Counted from the stretch's first letter, positions 1 through 9,411 are shown. The stretch: DNA of 64,000 nucleotides from Pedobacter cryoconitis (GCF_014207135.1 NZ_JACHCC010000001.1:310001-374000); one strand, 5' to 3'. Numbers and translations are program-made. The notes: generated by a model from the sequence alone, not told the origin.

Positions 1-58
1 TATAATGCAATCACTGGTAACATCTGGTGGTATATTATATTTATAGATAAGAAAATTT

Positions 59-1666
59 ATGAACTTAACTTCTGTAGCCAGATATTGTATTCTCCTTACA
101 ATATCTTCTCTTCTGATCTGCTGCCGTCCTGAAAATGCACAGCAGCTTAATGTAAATCCACTGAAATACAAAAAAATAAAGATGAAAAACTTGCTGGGTA
201 TTAATGCCTTTGAGTGGGATTTTCTTCAGGATCCGCATAATCCAAATGACGGCAGTAAAATTTATGAGCCTAAAATGGATATGATGAAATCGTTTACTGC
301 AGTAAGACATTATATGGACTGGGAGAAGCTGGAAGATAAACCAGGCATCTATTCTTTTAATCCAACAACAAGAGGTGGATGGAATTACGATGCAATTTAT
401 GCCCGTTGTAAAATGGAAGGGATTACCGTGCTGGCCTGTCTGAAAAATACACCCGACTGGCTGTTTAATACTTACCCTGCAGGACAGCGTGATGTGGATG
501 ATATCCCTGTTAAGGGAGGCGTAGGAAAAGAAAATCCTGATTCCTATGTAGAACAGGCAAAAGCTATTTTCCAGTTTGCGGCAAGATATGGTTCTAATAA
601 AAATATTGATACCTCATTGATTACCTTAAACCATACACCCCGTTGGTCTGGTGATGTGGTTAATCAGACGAAAGTCGGATTGAACCTGATTAAATATGTG
701 GAATGTAATAATGAACCCGATAAATGGTGGAAAGGTAAAAAAGCTCAGCAGACAGGCCGTGAATATGCTGCAAATTTATCGGCTTTCTATGACGGTAATA
801 AAGGGAAAATGGGAAAAAATGTCGGCGTGAAAACTGCCGATCCGAATATGAAGGTAGTGATGGGTGGACTGGCAAAGGCCGATGTAAAGTTTGTCAGGGA
901 AATGGTAGAATGGTGTAAAGAAAACAGGGGATATAAACCAGACGGAAGTATTGATTTATGTTTTGATGTGATTAATTATCACCTGTATTCAAATGATAAC
1001 ACCGGATGGTTTGCGAAATTTAAATCAAATAAAAGAGGTGTGGCACCCGAGACCAATACCATGGGAGAGATTGCAGATAGCTTTGTCGCCCTTGCCGGAG
1101 AACTGGGAAAAAATATGGAAGTGTGGACTACCGAAACAGGATATGACCTGAAAGAAGAGAGTATCCAGGGAGCCATCCCTATCGGGGCTAAATCTGTATT
1201 ACTTACACAGGCAGATTGGATATTACGTACTTCACTGATGTATGCCAGACATGGAATTAACCGCGTGTTTTTCTATCAGGCTTATGATTCTGATGCTCCG
1301 GGGTCAGATTCAAAGAATCCCTTTGGAACGTCAGGTTTGCTTAACGAAGGAAAAAGAAGACCTGCAGCCGATTACCTTTTGCAGGTCAATAAATTAATGG
1401 GTGAATATGTTTATGACAATACTATTTATCAGGATCCATTGGTAGACATATATAAACTCAATGATAAAACTATGTATGTGCTGGTCATTCCTGATGAACA
1501 CGACAGGAAGGGAGAGTATACCCTTGATTTACATCAGGCGAAAAAAGCGAGGATTTATACCCTTAAGCCTGGTGCAGACAGCATGACTGCGAAAGATTAC
1601 AATACACAAAATGGTAAACTGAAGGTCGCTGTTACAGAAACACCGACCTTTGTAGAGGCCTTATAA
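59..1666 (+). CDS. Secreted glycoside hydrolase-like protein (clan GH-A type)
   Basis: The 535-residue product has a hydrophobic N-terminal export signal (residues about 8-27). It ends either in a lipobox-like CC or in a signal peptidase I site near ENAQQ, so secreted versus lipoprotein is undecided. The body looks like a TIM-barrel retaining hydrolase of clan GH-A (GH39/GH5-like). An ECNNEP segment places a candidate acid/base Glu at 219, and WTTETGY places a candidate nucleophile Glu at 359, a spacing usual for the clan. The substrate cannot be told. The start is the ATG directly before the signal peptide. It faces the minus-strand sugar genes, with 15 bases between the convergent stops, and it may trim or remodel the polysaccharide made by that locus (inference). 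Confidence 0.7.
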   Translation: MNLTSVARYCILLTISSLLICCRPENAQQLNVNPLKYKKIKMKNLLGINAFEWDFLQDPHNPNDGSKIYEPKMDMMKSFTAVRHYMDWEKLEDKPGIYSFNPTTRGGWNYDAIYARCKMEGITVLACLKNTPDWLFNTYPAGQRDVDDIPVKGGVGKENPDSYVEQAKAIFQFAARYGSNKNIDTSLITLNHTPRWSGDVVNQTKVGLNLIKYVECNNEPDKWWKGKKAQQTGREYAANLSAFYDGNKGKMGKNVGVKTADPNMKVVMGGLAKADVKFVREMVEWCKENRGYKPDGSIDLCFDVINYHLYSNDNTGWFAKFKSNKRGVAPETNTMGEIADSFVALAGELGKNMEVWTTETGYDLKEESIQGAIPIGAKSVLLTQADWILRTSLMYARHGINRVFFYQAYDSDAPGSDSKNPFGTSGLLNEGKRRPAADYLLQVNKLMGEYVYDNTIYQDPLVDIYKLNDKTMYVLVIPDEHDRKGEYTLDLHQAKKARIYTLKPGADSMTAKDYNTQNGKLKVAVTETPTFVEAL

Positions 1667-1681
1667 AGAATTTACAAAATG

Positions 1682-2497
1682 TTATTGACGGAGCTCCCAC
1701 AGAGCTCCTTCATAACGAAAAGGCTCCAGCTGAACATAATACTTTTCATTCGCAGAAATGAAATCGTATTTTTTCTCATAGTTTTCACACAATTTATCTT
1801 CTATTCTGGCCCTGTTTAAGAAATAACAGGGATAAGAAGCCTTAACTCCATAAAAAACCGGTGGAACATGCTGTATGGTTATTCTATCGTTGTTTTTTCG
1901 GTTATAACCGACAAAATCCAGCATAACATAGGGAATACCCAGTTGTTTGACTTCATCTAATAAGTGATAAGGCTTTTCCAGGTACTGAAGTACATTACAG
2001 ATTAGAAAAAGCTGAGGATCATTTTCAGCCATGCATTCTGCTATAGTCGGATAGAATTTGATATGCTCGTTTTCGAAATGCTTCTTTCCGGCTTCCACAA
2101 ATTTTGGCTGCTCAATGATGCACCAGTTGATCTTCTTTAAATGTTTCAGATAAGGGTAATTCTGATAATAAGTAGTGCCCAGAGAGCCCCCGAAATCAAT
2201 TAGCGTAAGTTCATTATCATTTTTTGAAGCGATATAAAGCAACGTTTTCAATAAAGGGAAATTCATCTGTACAGCATCGTAAGTTATGCCATCCCTTTCA
2301 TAAGCAATCTCATTATTCTTTACTTTGAGCGTAGTCTCAATAATCCGGTTTAAAATATGTTCCTCATCATAGCCAGTGCATTTCTGCTGAGCTTCCTCAT
2401 AACTTTTGTAATCGCCTTTCCACCCGTATCTGAAGCTGTACCACCTCAGATTAAGTAATAAAGGAGGAGCAAGTTCTTTCCATAAATAGTGTAACAT
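1682..2497 (-). CDS. TIGR04325-type putative methyltransferase
   Basis: This 271-residue soluble protein resembles the TIGR04325 family of putative methyltransferases found in surface-polysaccharide clusters. The nucleotide-binding motif LTLIDFGGSLG lies at residues 98-108. It is followed by NWCIIEQP, where an acidic residue would bind the SAM ribose, and by an FLICNVLQYLEKP segment typical of class I methyltransferases. It lies 10 bases downstream of the fdtB-like gene on the same strand, so it is probably the last gene of that operon. It may methylate a sugar of the same glycan, but the acceptor is unknown. Confidence 0.75.
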   Translation of the reverse strand: MLHYLWKELAPPLLLNLRWYSFRYGWKGDYKSYEEAQQKCTGYDEEHILNRIIETTLKVKNNEIAYERDGITYDAVQMNFPLLKTLLYIASKNDNELTLIDFGGSLGTTYYQNYPYLKHLKKINWCIIEQPKFVEAGKKHFENEHIKFYPTIAECMAENDPQLFLICNVLQYLEKPYHLLDEVKQLGIPYVMLDFVGYNRKNNDRITIQHVPPVFYGVKASYPCYFLNRARIEDKLCENYEKKYDFISANEKYYVQLEPFRYEGALWELRQ

Positions 2498-2507
2498 ATG
2501 ATTCAGA

Positions 2508-3605
2508 TTAATTTGATGCCTGATATTGATTCAGAATTTCTATCACATGATAAATATCATCTTCTGTATGGGCAAATGAACAGGGAAGGCTCAGTGTAGT
2601 GCGATGAATTTCGGTCGAAATAGGATAACTATGTCCGCTTAAATAGTCCTTCATCGCAATCTGATCCTGAGGGGCAACAGGATAATGAATTTCAGTTGCA
2701 ATATGATGATCAGCGAGATATTGTTTTAGTTTATCCCTTTCAGGATGAAGAACATTATAAATATGATAAACATTGAAGAAATCAGTATCCAGTTTAGGCT
2801 TGACAAAAGTCTCATTTAAGTGTTTAAAATATATTTCCGCCAGTTTCCGCTTATGCTGGTTAATCTCATCCAGATGAGGAAGTTTAACCCTTAGAAAAGA
2901 GGCCTGTAGTTCATCCAGTCTAGAATTATAACCCACTACACCGTTATGGTATTTCTTTTCAGAACCATAATTCCGCAATTGTTTTAATTTCAGATAATCA
3001 GTTTCAGATTTGCAGATGATTGCTCCTGCATCACCCAGGGCACCCAGATTTTTAGTCGGATAGAAGCTGAACGCACCAAATTCACCAAATGTACCGGCCA
3101 GTTTGTTTTTATATCTGGCACCATGTGCCTGCGCACAATCTTCTATGACTTTAAGTCCATGACGTTCCGCTATTTCCAGAATGGAATCCATTTCACAACA
3201 CTGACCGTACAAGTGTACAACCATAATAGCTACCGTATTTGCTGTGACAGCCTCGCTGATTTTTAAAGGATCAATATTATATGTTCTGCTATCGGGTTCT
3301 ACTAAAACAGGGATCAAATCGCAATGAATAATAGCCAGTATAGTAGCAATATAAGTATTTGAAGGAACAATGACCTCCATTCCTTTTTCAAACCCACAGC
3401 ATTTCAGGGAAAGAATCAGTGCATCCAGTCCATTAGCTACGCCGACCGTATATTTCTCTCCATGGTAAGCACTGAATTCCTCTTCAAAAGAAGACACCTC
3501 TCCACCCAGGATATACCAGCCTTTAGCCAGGAAATCGGCGAACTTACTTTTTAGTTTCTCTTCAAATGGACTATTCAGTGTTTTTAGATTTTCATAGGGA
3601 ATCAT
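2508..3605 (-). CDS. fdtB: DegT/DnrJ/EryC1-family sugar aminotransferase (FdtB/QdtB-like)
   Basis: PLP-dependent aminotransferase that converts a dTDP-3-keto-6-deoxyhexose into the 3-amino sugar (dTDP-Fuc3N or dTDP-Qui3N). Counting from the ATG used here, the PLP lysine is K185 in FYPTKNLGALGDAG, and D156 in IEDCAQAHG binds the pyridine nitrogen. The ~365-residue length is normal. The reading frame extends upstream to a TTG at 3635, which would overlap fdtA by 44 bases. ATGs at 3614 and 3605 are more likely, and MIPYENLK at 3605 matches how family members usually begin. The adjacent FdtA-like ketoisomerase supports the assignment. Fuc3N versus Qui3N cannot be resolved by eye, and no N-acyltransferase is seen in the window. 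Confidence 0.85.
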   Translation of the reverse strand: MIPYENLKTLNSPFEEKLKSKFADFLAKGWYILGGEVSSFEEEFSAYHGEKYTVGVANGLDALILSLKCCGFEKGMEVIVPSNTYIATILAIIHCDLIPVLVEPDSRTYNIDPLKISEAVTANTVAIMVVHLYGQCCEMDSILEIAERHGLKVIEDCAQAHGARYKNKLAGTFGEFGAFSFYPTKNLGALGDAGAIICKSETDYLKLKQLRNYGSEKKYHNGVVGYNSRLDELQASFLRVKLPHLDEINQHKRKLAEIYFKHLNETFVKPKLDTDFFNVYHIYNVLHPERDKLKQYLADHHIATEIHYPVAPQDQIAMKDYLSGHSYPISTEIHRTTLSLPCSFAHTEDDIYHVIEILNQYQASN

Positions 3606-3963
3606 ACGGCTCATAGATATAATCTTTTGGGTCAAATGCGGTTGAAGCTAATACTAAGAGAATTGCATCAGCTGAGAAGTCATGCATTACATGCCAGTCT
3701 TCGGGCAGTAAGATCAGACATTTTTCAGGGCTGTCCAAATCAAAAACCTCGGTGGTTTTATGATTGTTATTGGTGATTTTACAACTGCCTTTAATACATA
3801 TTGCAGCCTGATGGGTTTCGTGATGTCTGTGTCCCCCTCTTTCAGTATTATCAACCGAGTAAATGTAGAATAAACGTTTAATCTCAAATGGAATAACCTG
3901 GTCCAGTACAGTTAGAATTCCTCTGCTGTCTTTAAAGGTTTGTATGTTAATTATATGTGCCAT
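3592..3963 (-). CDS. fdtA: FdtA/QdtA-type dTDP-sugar 3,4-ketoisomerase (cupin)
   Basis: A 123-residue cupin of the FdtA/QdtA/WxcM-like family. It isomerises dTDP-4-keto-6-deoxyglucose to the 3-keto sugar, the step before the neighbouring aminotransferase. The conserved block ERGGHRHHETHQ (residues 41-52) contains the histidines expected at the active site (H45, H47), with an upstream tyrosine pair at 33/35 and R42. Its 3' end overlaps the start of fdtB, and its 5' end overlaps the GT14 gene by 17 bases, so the three are clearly co-transcribed. Whether the product has galacto or gluco configuration (FdtA versus QdtA) needs a phylogeny. Confidence 0.85.
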   Translation of the reverse strand: MAHIINIQTFKDSRGILTVLDQVIPFEIKRLFYIYSVDNTERGGHRHHETHQAAICIKGSCKITNNNHKTTEVFDLDSPEKCLILLPEDWHVMHDFSADAILLVLASTAFDPKDYIYEPYDSL

Positions 3964-4807
3964 GTTTCAATAGGTTTTTGTCAATCAGATCCAGAATTTC
4001 AGGACTTTCCACCTGATTAAATTTTCTGGCAAACAACATCTCTGTTCTGGTTAACGGGTCAATATCTGTTTCATCCAATACTTTTGGGTTTGCCCCCCCG
4101 GCAGACCAGTCTATATACCGGTAATTGTTATTGATGACTTTGTGTTTATAAGGAGAATTCAGTAATATCGTTTGAAATACAAATTCATCACTGGCCCAGC
4201 AAAGCGCGAAAAAATCTCTTAGCCGGTGATCTTGTTCTACTTTATTTACCACATACATAGCTGTTGCCGGACTTAACATCCAGAACATAGATTTACCATA
4301 GGGATGTAAGCCATAAGGTAGTTTCCTTTTTGGGAGTAATCTGTTGATGATTCTTTCCAATGTATGTTTTCCCGGAAAATTATGGTTTGACAGAAAGTAG
4401 TTTTCCATCCTGATCAAGCCCTCTTTCCAGTCATTTTTGATATCTCTGAAGCTCAGAAATTCTTTATCAGTATTTTTTTCAAAAAAATCATTGATCACAC
4501 TGGCTGGTTTTATAGGATAGTCCTGTCCGCTCAGAAAATTTATAAATTTATACTCGATACCCGTTGCCACAATTTCCTTTATACTTTCAAAGGTAGCTAA
4601 AACCGTACTAAAACCTGCCCATTGAACATTTACCCTATTATTAATAAAAAAAACATTAGGTAAAGACCCTAGAAAAAGATGAGGATTAATATCAAATTTT
4701 TTATCTACATGAATGTAGAAATCAAAATTCTCATGATACATATTTCTGATCATTCTCTCAGTCTGTCTTGGATTGGTATAAGTTAGGATCAGATGGGCAA
4801 TGCGCAT
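3947..4807 (-). CDS. Core-2/I-branching-type glycosyltransferase (GT14-like)
   Basis: This 286-residue protein matches the beta-1,6-N-acetylglucosaminyltransferase fold (Pfam Branch, GT14). Landmarks are IHVDKK (32-37), VQWAGFSTV (61-69), the family-typical LSGQDYPI (92-99), ASDEFVFQT near residue 205, and DWSAGGANPKVL near the C-terminus. Bacterial members act in the cytoplasm on capsule or O-antigen repeat units. It is the first gene of the compact minus-strand operon with fdtA, fdtB and the methyltransferase, so it probably adds a sugar of the same glycan. Donor and acceptor are unknown. Confidence 0.8.
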   Translation of the reverse strand: MRIAHLILTYTNPRQTERMIRNMYHENFDFYIHVDKKFDINPHLFLGSLPNVFFINNRVNVQWAGFSTVLATFESIKEIVATGIEYKFINFLSGQDYPIKPASVINDFFEKNTDKEFLSFRDIKNDWKEGLIRMENYFLSNHNFPGKHTLERIINRLLPKRKLPYGLHPYGKSMFWMLSPATAMYVVNKVEQDHRLRDFFALCWASDEFVFQTILLNSPYKHKVINNNYRYIDWSAGGANPKVLDETDIDPLTRTEMLFARKFNQVESPEILDLIDKNLLKHGTYN

Positions 4808-4962
4808 ATTTTAGCAGGTTTTCTCCTATCTTGAAATTATAGTGCCAATAATGACCAGATTAGAAATTAAAAGAGAATTTTATTTATTTAATATTTTATA
4901 TCCAGTTTGTCAGGCTCATTTATAAGTATAAAAATGCAGGACAGGAAATGTTGTTCCTGTGA
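4808..4962. other. Gene-free 155-base spacer between two minus-strand genes
   Basis: No convincing gene, terminator stem or promoter match was found. The stretch is AT-rich and should contain the promoter of the GT14-fdtA-fdtB operon, because the 155-base gap breaks the otherwise tight spacing. Confidence 0.4.
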
Positions 4963-6498
4963 CTAGTGCCGGATTGGATTTCCAATATAAGAACACACGC
5001 GTAATAAAGGTTGGCCTGCCTGTTTTGCATCTCCTGATTGTATTCTGTAATAGAATGTTTGTGCAGGAGTAACTACGTTTTCCAGAACCAGCTGCCATGA
5101 TTTACCCGAGCCTTTTAATTCGATAATTTTATTCCCTGGTATTTCATAACCCTGTTTTTTTGTTTGTACCACCGGTTTATCATAACTGAAAGAAATGATA
5201 TTACCCTTAGCAGTTATATTGACTATCTGAGGGGGCAGGGGATCAGCGAAAGGGCTGATTACTTTTGACCTGTCAGTCTTATAAATGTTGATTAATCCCG
5301 TTGATGGATTAAAAGTGACATCACCGGCACCATCACCCTTTACCTTAGTTATAGTGCCTCCTTTTACTTTTAAACTTAAATTCCGGTAAATCACATTAGG
5401 ATCAATCCGGTCCATATCCAGGATGATTTTATAATGACCAGTCTTCGCATCATAATGTTGTTCTGTAATAATCACTTTTGTTTTTGTTTTTTCATAATCC
5501 ATCAACTCTTTTGAAGAAGCTACCCAAACATTGTCATGATTGGCGGGGTGGTTTTTTATATACGTTAAAAACTCAAAAAAGTTATCAGCGCCCTCTTTTT
5601 TATCTCCAAAAGGACCATGGCTAAAGGCTGCACCGACTAGTTTTTTTTCCTGATTTGGATTATTAAATATGTAATCAATATAAGCTTTTGAACTTTTCAG
5701 CTCCGCTGCGTTCCACTGATCGCCCAGGTTCGTTCTCGAGATTAATGCCTTGTTGAAATTTTGCGTTTTCATAGGTATATAACTTCCCCAGCTCATGTTT
5801 TCATTTCCCGGACTATTGTTACCATCTGGCACTGGCTCTCCAAACTCTGAAGAGATCAGATGATAACCAAGTTGTAGACCATTTTCCACATATCCCTCAT
5901 CATTCCCCGGCGGTACAAGTTCTGTCATGCGATAATGCGTATGTGCCCACATGTTTTTTTCAGCGTCTTTAATCGCTTTCAACTTGTCCGTTCCGCCATG
6001 CAATAAAGAGTGGTTCATATAAGCATGGCCTTTCGAAATGATTTCATTAATCTGGGCCCAGCTGGTTACATTTTTAGTATCTGTGGTATGACCCTCATTG
6101 GGATTGATTGCAAATGAATACTTATAACCAATGTCCTTGCCCGTCCCATCCGTATAAAAGAATCCCGGATATTTTTTACCATTGACCACACCACCACTTA
6201 AAATTTTAAAGACAATCGTGTAATCAGATAATAAAGCATCATCTTTCATTAGCATCAATCCTTTATCTTTATCATAGGGTAAATCAGTAAAGAAAAAAGA
6301 AGGATGTTGGCTGTTTTTTAATTCAATATCAAGCTTTACATACCTTGAGGTATCACCAGGATCAATTTTTGGCACTACTATAGCAGACGGCTTTACCGGA
6401 TCTGTAGTTTTTACCGGATGGTTGCAATAAGGAATAGTCATACCAGCGAATATTCCGATATATTTCAACGCTTTAGTGAAGATACTGATGGCTAACAT
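4963..6498 (-). CDS. Exported protein, possible NodB-like polysaccharide deacetylase
   Basis: A 511-residue protein with an N-terminal hydrophobic export segment (about 2-24). It was not assigned with certainty. Three features suggest a divergent carbohydrate esterase 4 (NodB) fold: an Asp pair in MKDDALL (D86, D87), a zinc-type NHSLLHGG (H163, H167) about 76 residues later, and a late SHGP motif. The C-terminal ~150 residues look like one or two beta-sandwich modules. If correct, it would remove acetyl groups from an exported polysaccharide. It is divergent from the GT2 genes and stands alone 155 bases upstream of the GT14 operon. Alternative: a metal-binding polysaccharide lyase or hydrolase of unknown family. 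Confidence 0.5.
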   Translation of the reverse strand: MLAISIFTKALKYIGIFAGMTIPYCNHPVKTTDPVKPSAIVVPKIDPGDTSRYVKLDIELKNSQHPSFFFTDLPYDKDKGLMLMKDDALLSDYTIVFKILSGGVVNGKKYPGFFYTDGTGKDIGYKYSFAINPNEGHTTDTKNVTSWAQINEIISKGHAYMNHSLLHGGTDKLKAIKDAEKNMWAHTHYRMTELVPPGNDEGYVENGLQLGYHLISSEFGEPVPDGNNSPGNENMSWGSYIPMKTQNFNKALISRTNLGDQWNAAELKSSKAYIDYIFNNPNQEKKLVGAAFSHGPFGDKKEGADNFFEFLTYIKNHPANHDNVWVASSKELMDYEKTKTKVIITEQHYDAKTGHYKIILDMDRIDPNVIYRNLSLKVKGGTITKVKGDGAGDVTFNPSTGLINIYKTDRSKVISPFADPLPPQIVNITAKGNIISFSYDKPVVQTKKQGYEIPGNKIIELKGSGKSWQLVLENVVTPAQTFYYRIQSGDAKQAGQPLLRVCSYIGNPIRH

Positions 6499-6605
6499 TT
6501 TTAAAATAGCTTATGAACAGGTCCAATTTCTTAAAAATATATGAATAATCACTGAATTTGACGAATTACTCCTGGAAATCAATCAAAACACTACTTTTAC
6601 ATCAG

Positions 6606-7517
6606 ATGAAACTCACTTCTATTATAACTGTTAATTTTAATCAGCCGGCAGTTACTATTGCTTTCCTTGAATCTGTTAAGGCCAATACCCTGCAAGATGC
6701 TGTAGAAGTAATTCTGATTGATAATGGCAGCAATGAAGATTGCGAAAAGGAATTTGGAAAAATCTATCCTGAGTTGATTTATATCCGGTCAGAAAAGAAC
6801 CTGGGTTTTGCAGGCGGAAATAACCTTGGAATAAGAGTGGCAAAGGGTGATTTTTTACTCTTGCTGAATAACGATACTGAAATAACAGCTAATCTCATTC
6901 CGGAACTATCTGCCGAACTCGAAAATAATCATGAAATCGGAATGGTTTCTCCCTTACTGCTCTATTATGATCAGCCTGAAATAATCCAGTATGCAGGTTT
7001 TACACCTATGAATTACCTGACATGCCGGAACCACGGAATTGGCAGTATGGATACTAACCGGGGACAGTACGATCAGGTGAGCAGAGAGACCGGGTTCTGT
7101 CATGGAGCTGCGATGATGTGCCGGAGGGAAGATTTAAAGACAGTTGGTTTGATGGAAGAGCAGTTTTTCCTGTATTATGAAGAACTCGACTGGTGTGAGA
7201 AGTTTAAAAGAGCAGGGAAAAAGATCTGGTTTACCGGCCGTACACATGTCTTCCATAAAGAGTCGATGAGCGTAGGGAAGGAAAGTATGATCAAAACCTA
7301 TTTTATGACCAGGAACAGAATGTTGTATATCCGCCGCAATACGGGTTGGTTAAACACCTTGATTTTTAGTTTTTATTATATTGGCATTGCCAGTCCCAAA
7401 CAAATTATACTCTATCTGAAAAAAGGCAGAAGAGACTTAATTAAATGGGTTTTTCGTGGAATAAGCTGGAACCTTACACATTCAAAAGACAGCGAGGAGC
7501 TGGGTTTTAAAATTTAA
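6606..7517 (+). CDS. GT2 family glycosyltransferase (rhamnosyltransferase-like)
   Basis: Cytoplasmic GT-A glycosyltransferase of family 2, 303 residues from the ATG chosen here. The core begins at once with SIITVNFNQP, then VILIDNGSNED (about 35-45), NLGFAGGNN (65-73) and the metal/nucleotide site LLNNDTE (86-92). A later LDWCEKFKRAG segment carries the ED/EW-type catalytic region. The C-terminus is hydrophobic and probably membrane-associated. The frame is open to a TTG at 6558, but that would add 16 residues with no family counterpart. It lies 6 bases upstream of the next GT2 gene and forms an operon with it. Sugar and acceptor are unknown. Confidence 0.85.
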   Translation: MKLTSIITVNFNQPAVTIAFLESVKANTLQDAVEVILIDNGSNEDCEKEFGKIYPELIYIRSEKNLGFAGGNNLGIRVAKGDFLLLLNNDTEITANLIPELSAELENNHEIGMVSPLLLYYDQPEIIQYAGFTPMNYLTCRNHGIGSMDTNRGQYDQVSRETGFCHGAAMMCRREDLKTVGLMEEQFFLYYEELDWCEKFKRAGKKIWFTGRTHVFHKESMSVGKESMIKTYFMTRNRMLYIRRNTGWLNTLIFSFYYIGIASPKQIILYLKKGRRDLIKWVFRGISWNLTHSKDSEELGFKI

Positions 7518-7523
7518 ACGCCG

Positions 7524-8693
7524 ATGATTATAATTTTCTGGATCAGTATTTTTCTGATCGTCTATACATTTGTTGGATACGGTTTTGTCCTATACATATT
7601 GGTTAAGCTCAAGAGACTCTTTAAGAAACCATTTGTTTTTAGCAAAGGTGCGATTCTACCCACTGTGAGTATTCTGGTTGCTGCTTATAACGAAGAAGAT
7701 ATCATTGAAGAAAAGATAGAAAACACCCTTAAGCTCAATTATCCGAAAGCAAAAATACAACTGATTTTTATTACTGACGGTTCTTCAGATCGGACGGCTG
7801 CTAAAGTCGGAGCATTTAAAGAGGTTTTATTGCTGCATGAAGATAGCCGGGCTGGAAAGATGGCTGCGATCAAACGGGCTATACCCTATATTAATGGCGA
7901 TATTACCATATTTACAGATGCCAATACCTTTTTGAATACAGAGGCAGTCAATGAGCTGGTTAAACATTATCAGAATCCATTGGTTGGTGCGGTAGCAGGT
8001 GAAAAGCGGATCCTGGTAGAAACAGCGGCTGATGCGAGTTCGGCCGGAGAAGGGTTCTACTGGAAATATGAATCGAAGTTAAAAAAATGGGACTATGCTT
8101 TATATTCAAACGTAGGAGCCGCTGGTGAATTATTCAGTATCAGGACAGTATTATATCAGCCCGTTGAAAGCGATACCATTATAGACGACCACATGATCGC
8201 CATGCGGATAGCTGAAAATGGCTTTATTATCGCTTATGAACCTGATGCATATGCCATGGAAACGGCTTCGGCCGATGTTAAGGAAGAGCTCAAACGGAAG
8301 ATCAGGATTGCAGCTGGTGGGATACAATCAATTCTGCGTTTAAAGAAGGCTGCGAATCCATTTCATCAACCCATCTTTACCTTCCAGTATATCAGTCACC
8401 GCGTATTAAGATGGACAATCACTCCCTTTCTTTTGATACTGGTTTTTCTGCTTAACGGGATTATTGCCTTAAATACCCCTTTTATTTTTTATAAACTACT
8501 GTTTGCTATGCAGGTTGTTTTTTACCTGTTAAGTCTGACCGGTTTATATTTTGAACGGAGAAATATCCGTTTAAAAGTCTTATTTATCCCTTATTATTTC
8601 TGCATTATGAATTATGCAGTTCTTGCCGGGATCATTAGATATTATCAGAAAAATCAGAGTGCTGCGTGGGAAAAATCAAAAAGGAAAAGCTGA
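7524..8693 (+). CDS. Membrane GT2 glycosyltransferase (processive-type architecture)
   Basis: A 389-residue integral-membrane glycosyltransferase. One N-terminal membrane segment (about 2-28) is followed by a GT-A domain with SILVAAYNEED (49-59), ITDGSSD (D85), FTDANT (D132) and IIDDH (D221/D222), a basic KRKIRIAAGG segment, then three or four C-terminal membrane segments (about 295-375). The layout resembles cellulose/hyaluronan-synthase-like enzymes that polymerise or transfer sugars at the inner membrane. It follows the other GT2 gene with a 6-base gap. Its last 40 bases overlap the convergent end of the phosphopantetheinyl transferase gene. Confidence 0.85.
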   Translation: MIIIFWISIFLIVYTFVGYGFVLYILVKLKRLFKKPFVFSKGAILPTVSILVAAYNEEDIIEEKIENTLKLNYPKAKIQLIFITDGSSDRTAAKVGAFKEVLLLHEDSRAGKMAAIKRAIPYINGDITIFTDANTFLNTEAVNELVKHYQNPLVGAVAGEKRILVETAADASSAGEGFYWKYESKLKKWDYALYSNVGAAGELFSIRTVLYQPVESDTIIDDHMIAMRIAENGFIIAYEPDAYAMETASADVKEELKRKIRIAAGGIQSILRLKKAANPFHQPIFTFQYISHRVLRWTITPFLLILVFLLNGIIALNTPFIFYKLLFAMQVVFYLLSLTGLYFERRNIRLKVLFIPYYFCIMNYAVLAGIIRYYQKNQSAAWEKSKRKS

Positions 8694-9409
8694 TTTTCCA
8701 GAGGTGCAGCACTTTCCGCTGTAGCAATACTTAAAAAATAATCACCTGGTATTTTCATCGTGTTCAGGTCCCAGTTATCGTTTATCCCCAGGATTCCGGC
8801 AGGGAGGGGATTATCTTTATCCAGACAAGAGAATTCATGCATCGTATCAGTGAGACCTGAACCGGTTCCTTTTAAAAAGGCTTCTTTTCTTGTCCACAGA
8901 CAGAAGAAATCATCCACGGGATGCTGACTTTCATTTAGCCAGGTTAATTCTTCCTGTGCAAATGAGTAGGAAGCAATGTCCATATAATCAAAATCGGGTT
9001 TTACAAATTCCAGATCTACGCCTATTTCCTGAGTTGAAATGGCGATTGCAATCCTTTGATGGGAATGAGAAACATTGAAATATATACCGTTACCTTCAAA
9101 CAATTGTGGTTTACGGTTTTTATTCGTTGTAAACTTAATCTTTTCCGGCTCACAGCTATGGTAACGGGCCAGTAATAAACGTAAAATGGCACGGGTAACT
9201 ATATAACGTTCAGTATCCTTTTGCTGATAATACCGCTCTGCGCGTAGCTTTTCTTCGACAGAAAGCAATTTTTTAAATTCTGCTATACGGTGCAGATACT
9301 GATCTGTTTCAAGGTTCCACAGATAGATGTTTCCTGGTGTCAGCGTTTGCGGTGCCTGTCCGTAACTTTCAGGACAGGCTATAGACTGACAGGATAAATG
9401 ATAGCCCAT
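8654..9409 (-). CDS. 4'-phosphopantetheinyl transferase (Sfp-type)
   Basis: Transfers 4'-phosphopantetheine from CoA to the conserved serine of carrier domains. Sfp-type motifs are intact: FNVSHSH (111-117), GVDLE with Mg ligands D132 and E134, and LWTRKEAFLKGTG (171-183) with the catalytic Glu/Lys. The length (251) is typical of the long Sfp/EntD class. Only two bases separate it from the NRPS stop codon, so it is the third gene of the operon and presumably activates the three carrier domains encoded upstream. Its 3' end runs 40 bases into the convergent GT2 gene. Confidence 0.93.
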   Translation of the reverse strand: MGYHLSCQSIACPESYGQAPQTLTPGNIYLWNLETDQYLHRIAEFKKLLSVEEKLRAERYYQQKDTERYIVTRAILRLLLARYHSCEPEKIKFTTNKNRKPQLFEGNGIYFNVSHSHQRIAIAISTQEIGVDLEFVKPDFDYMDIASYSFAQEELTWLNESQHPVDDFFCLWTRKEAFLKGTGSGLTDTMHEFSCLDKDNPLPAGILGINDNWDLNTMKIPGDYFLSIATAESAAPLENQLFLFDFSHAAL

Positions 9410-9411
9410 GT

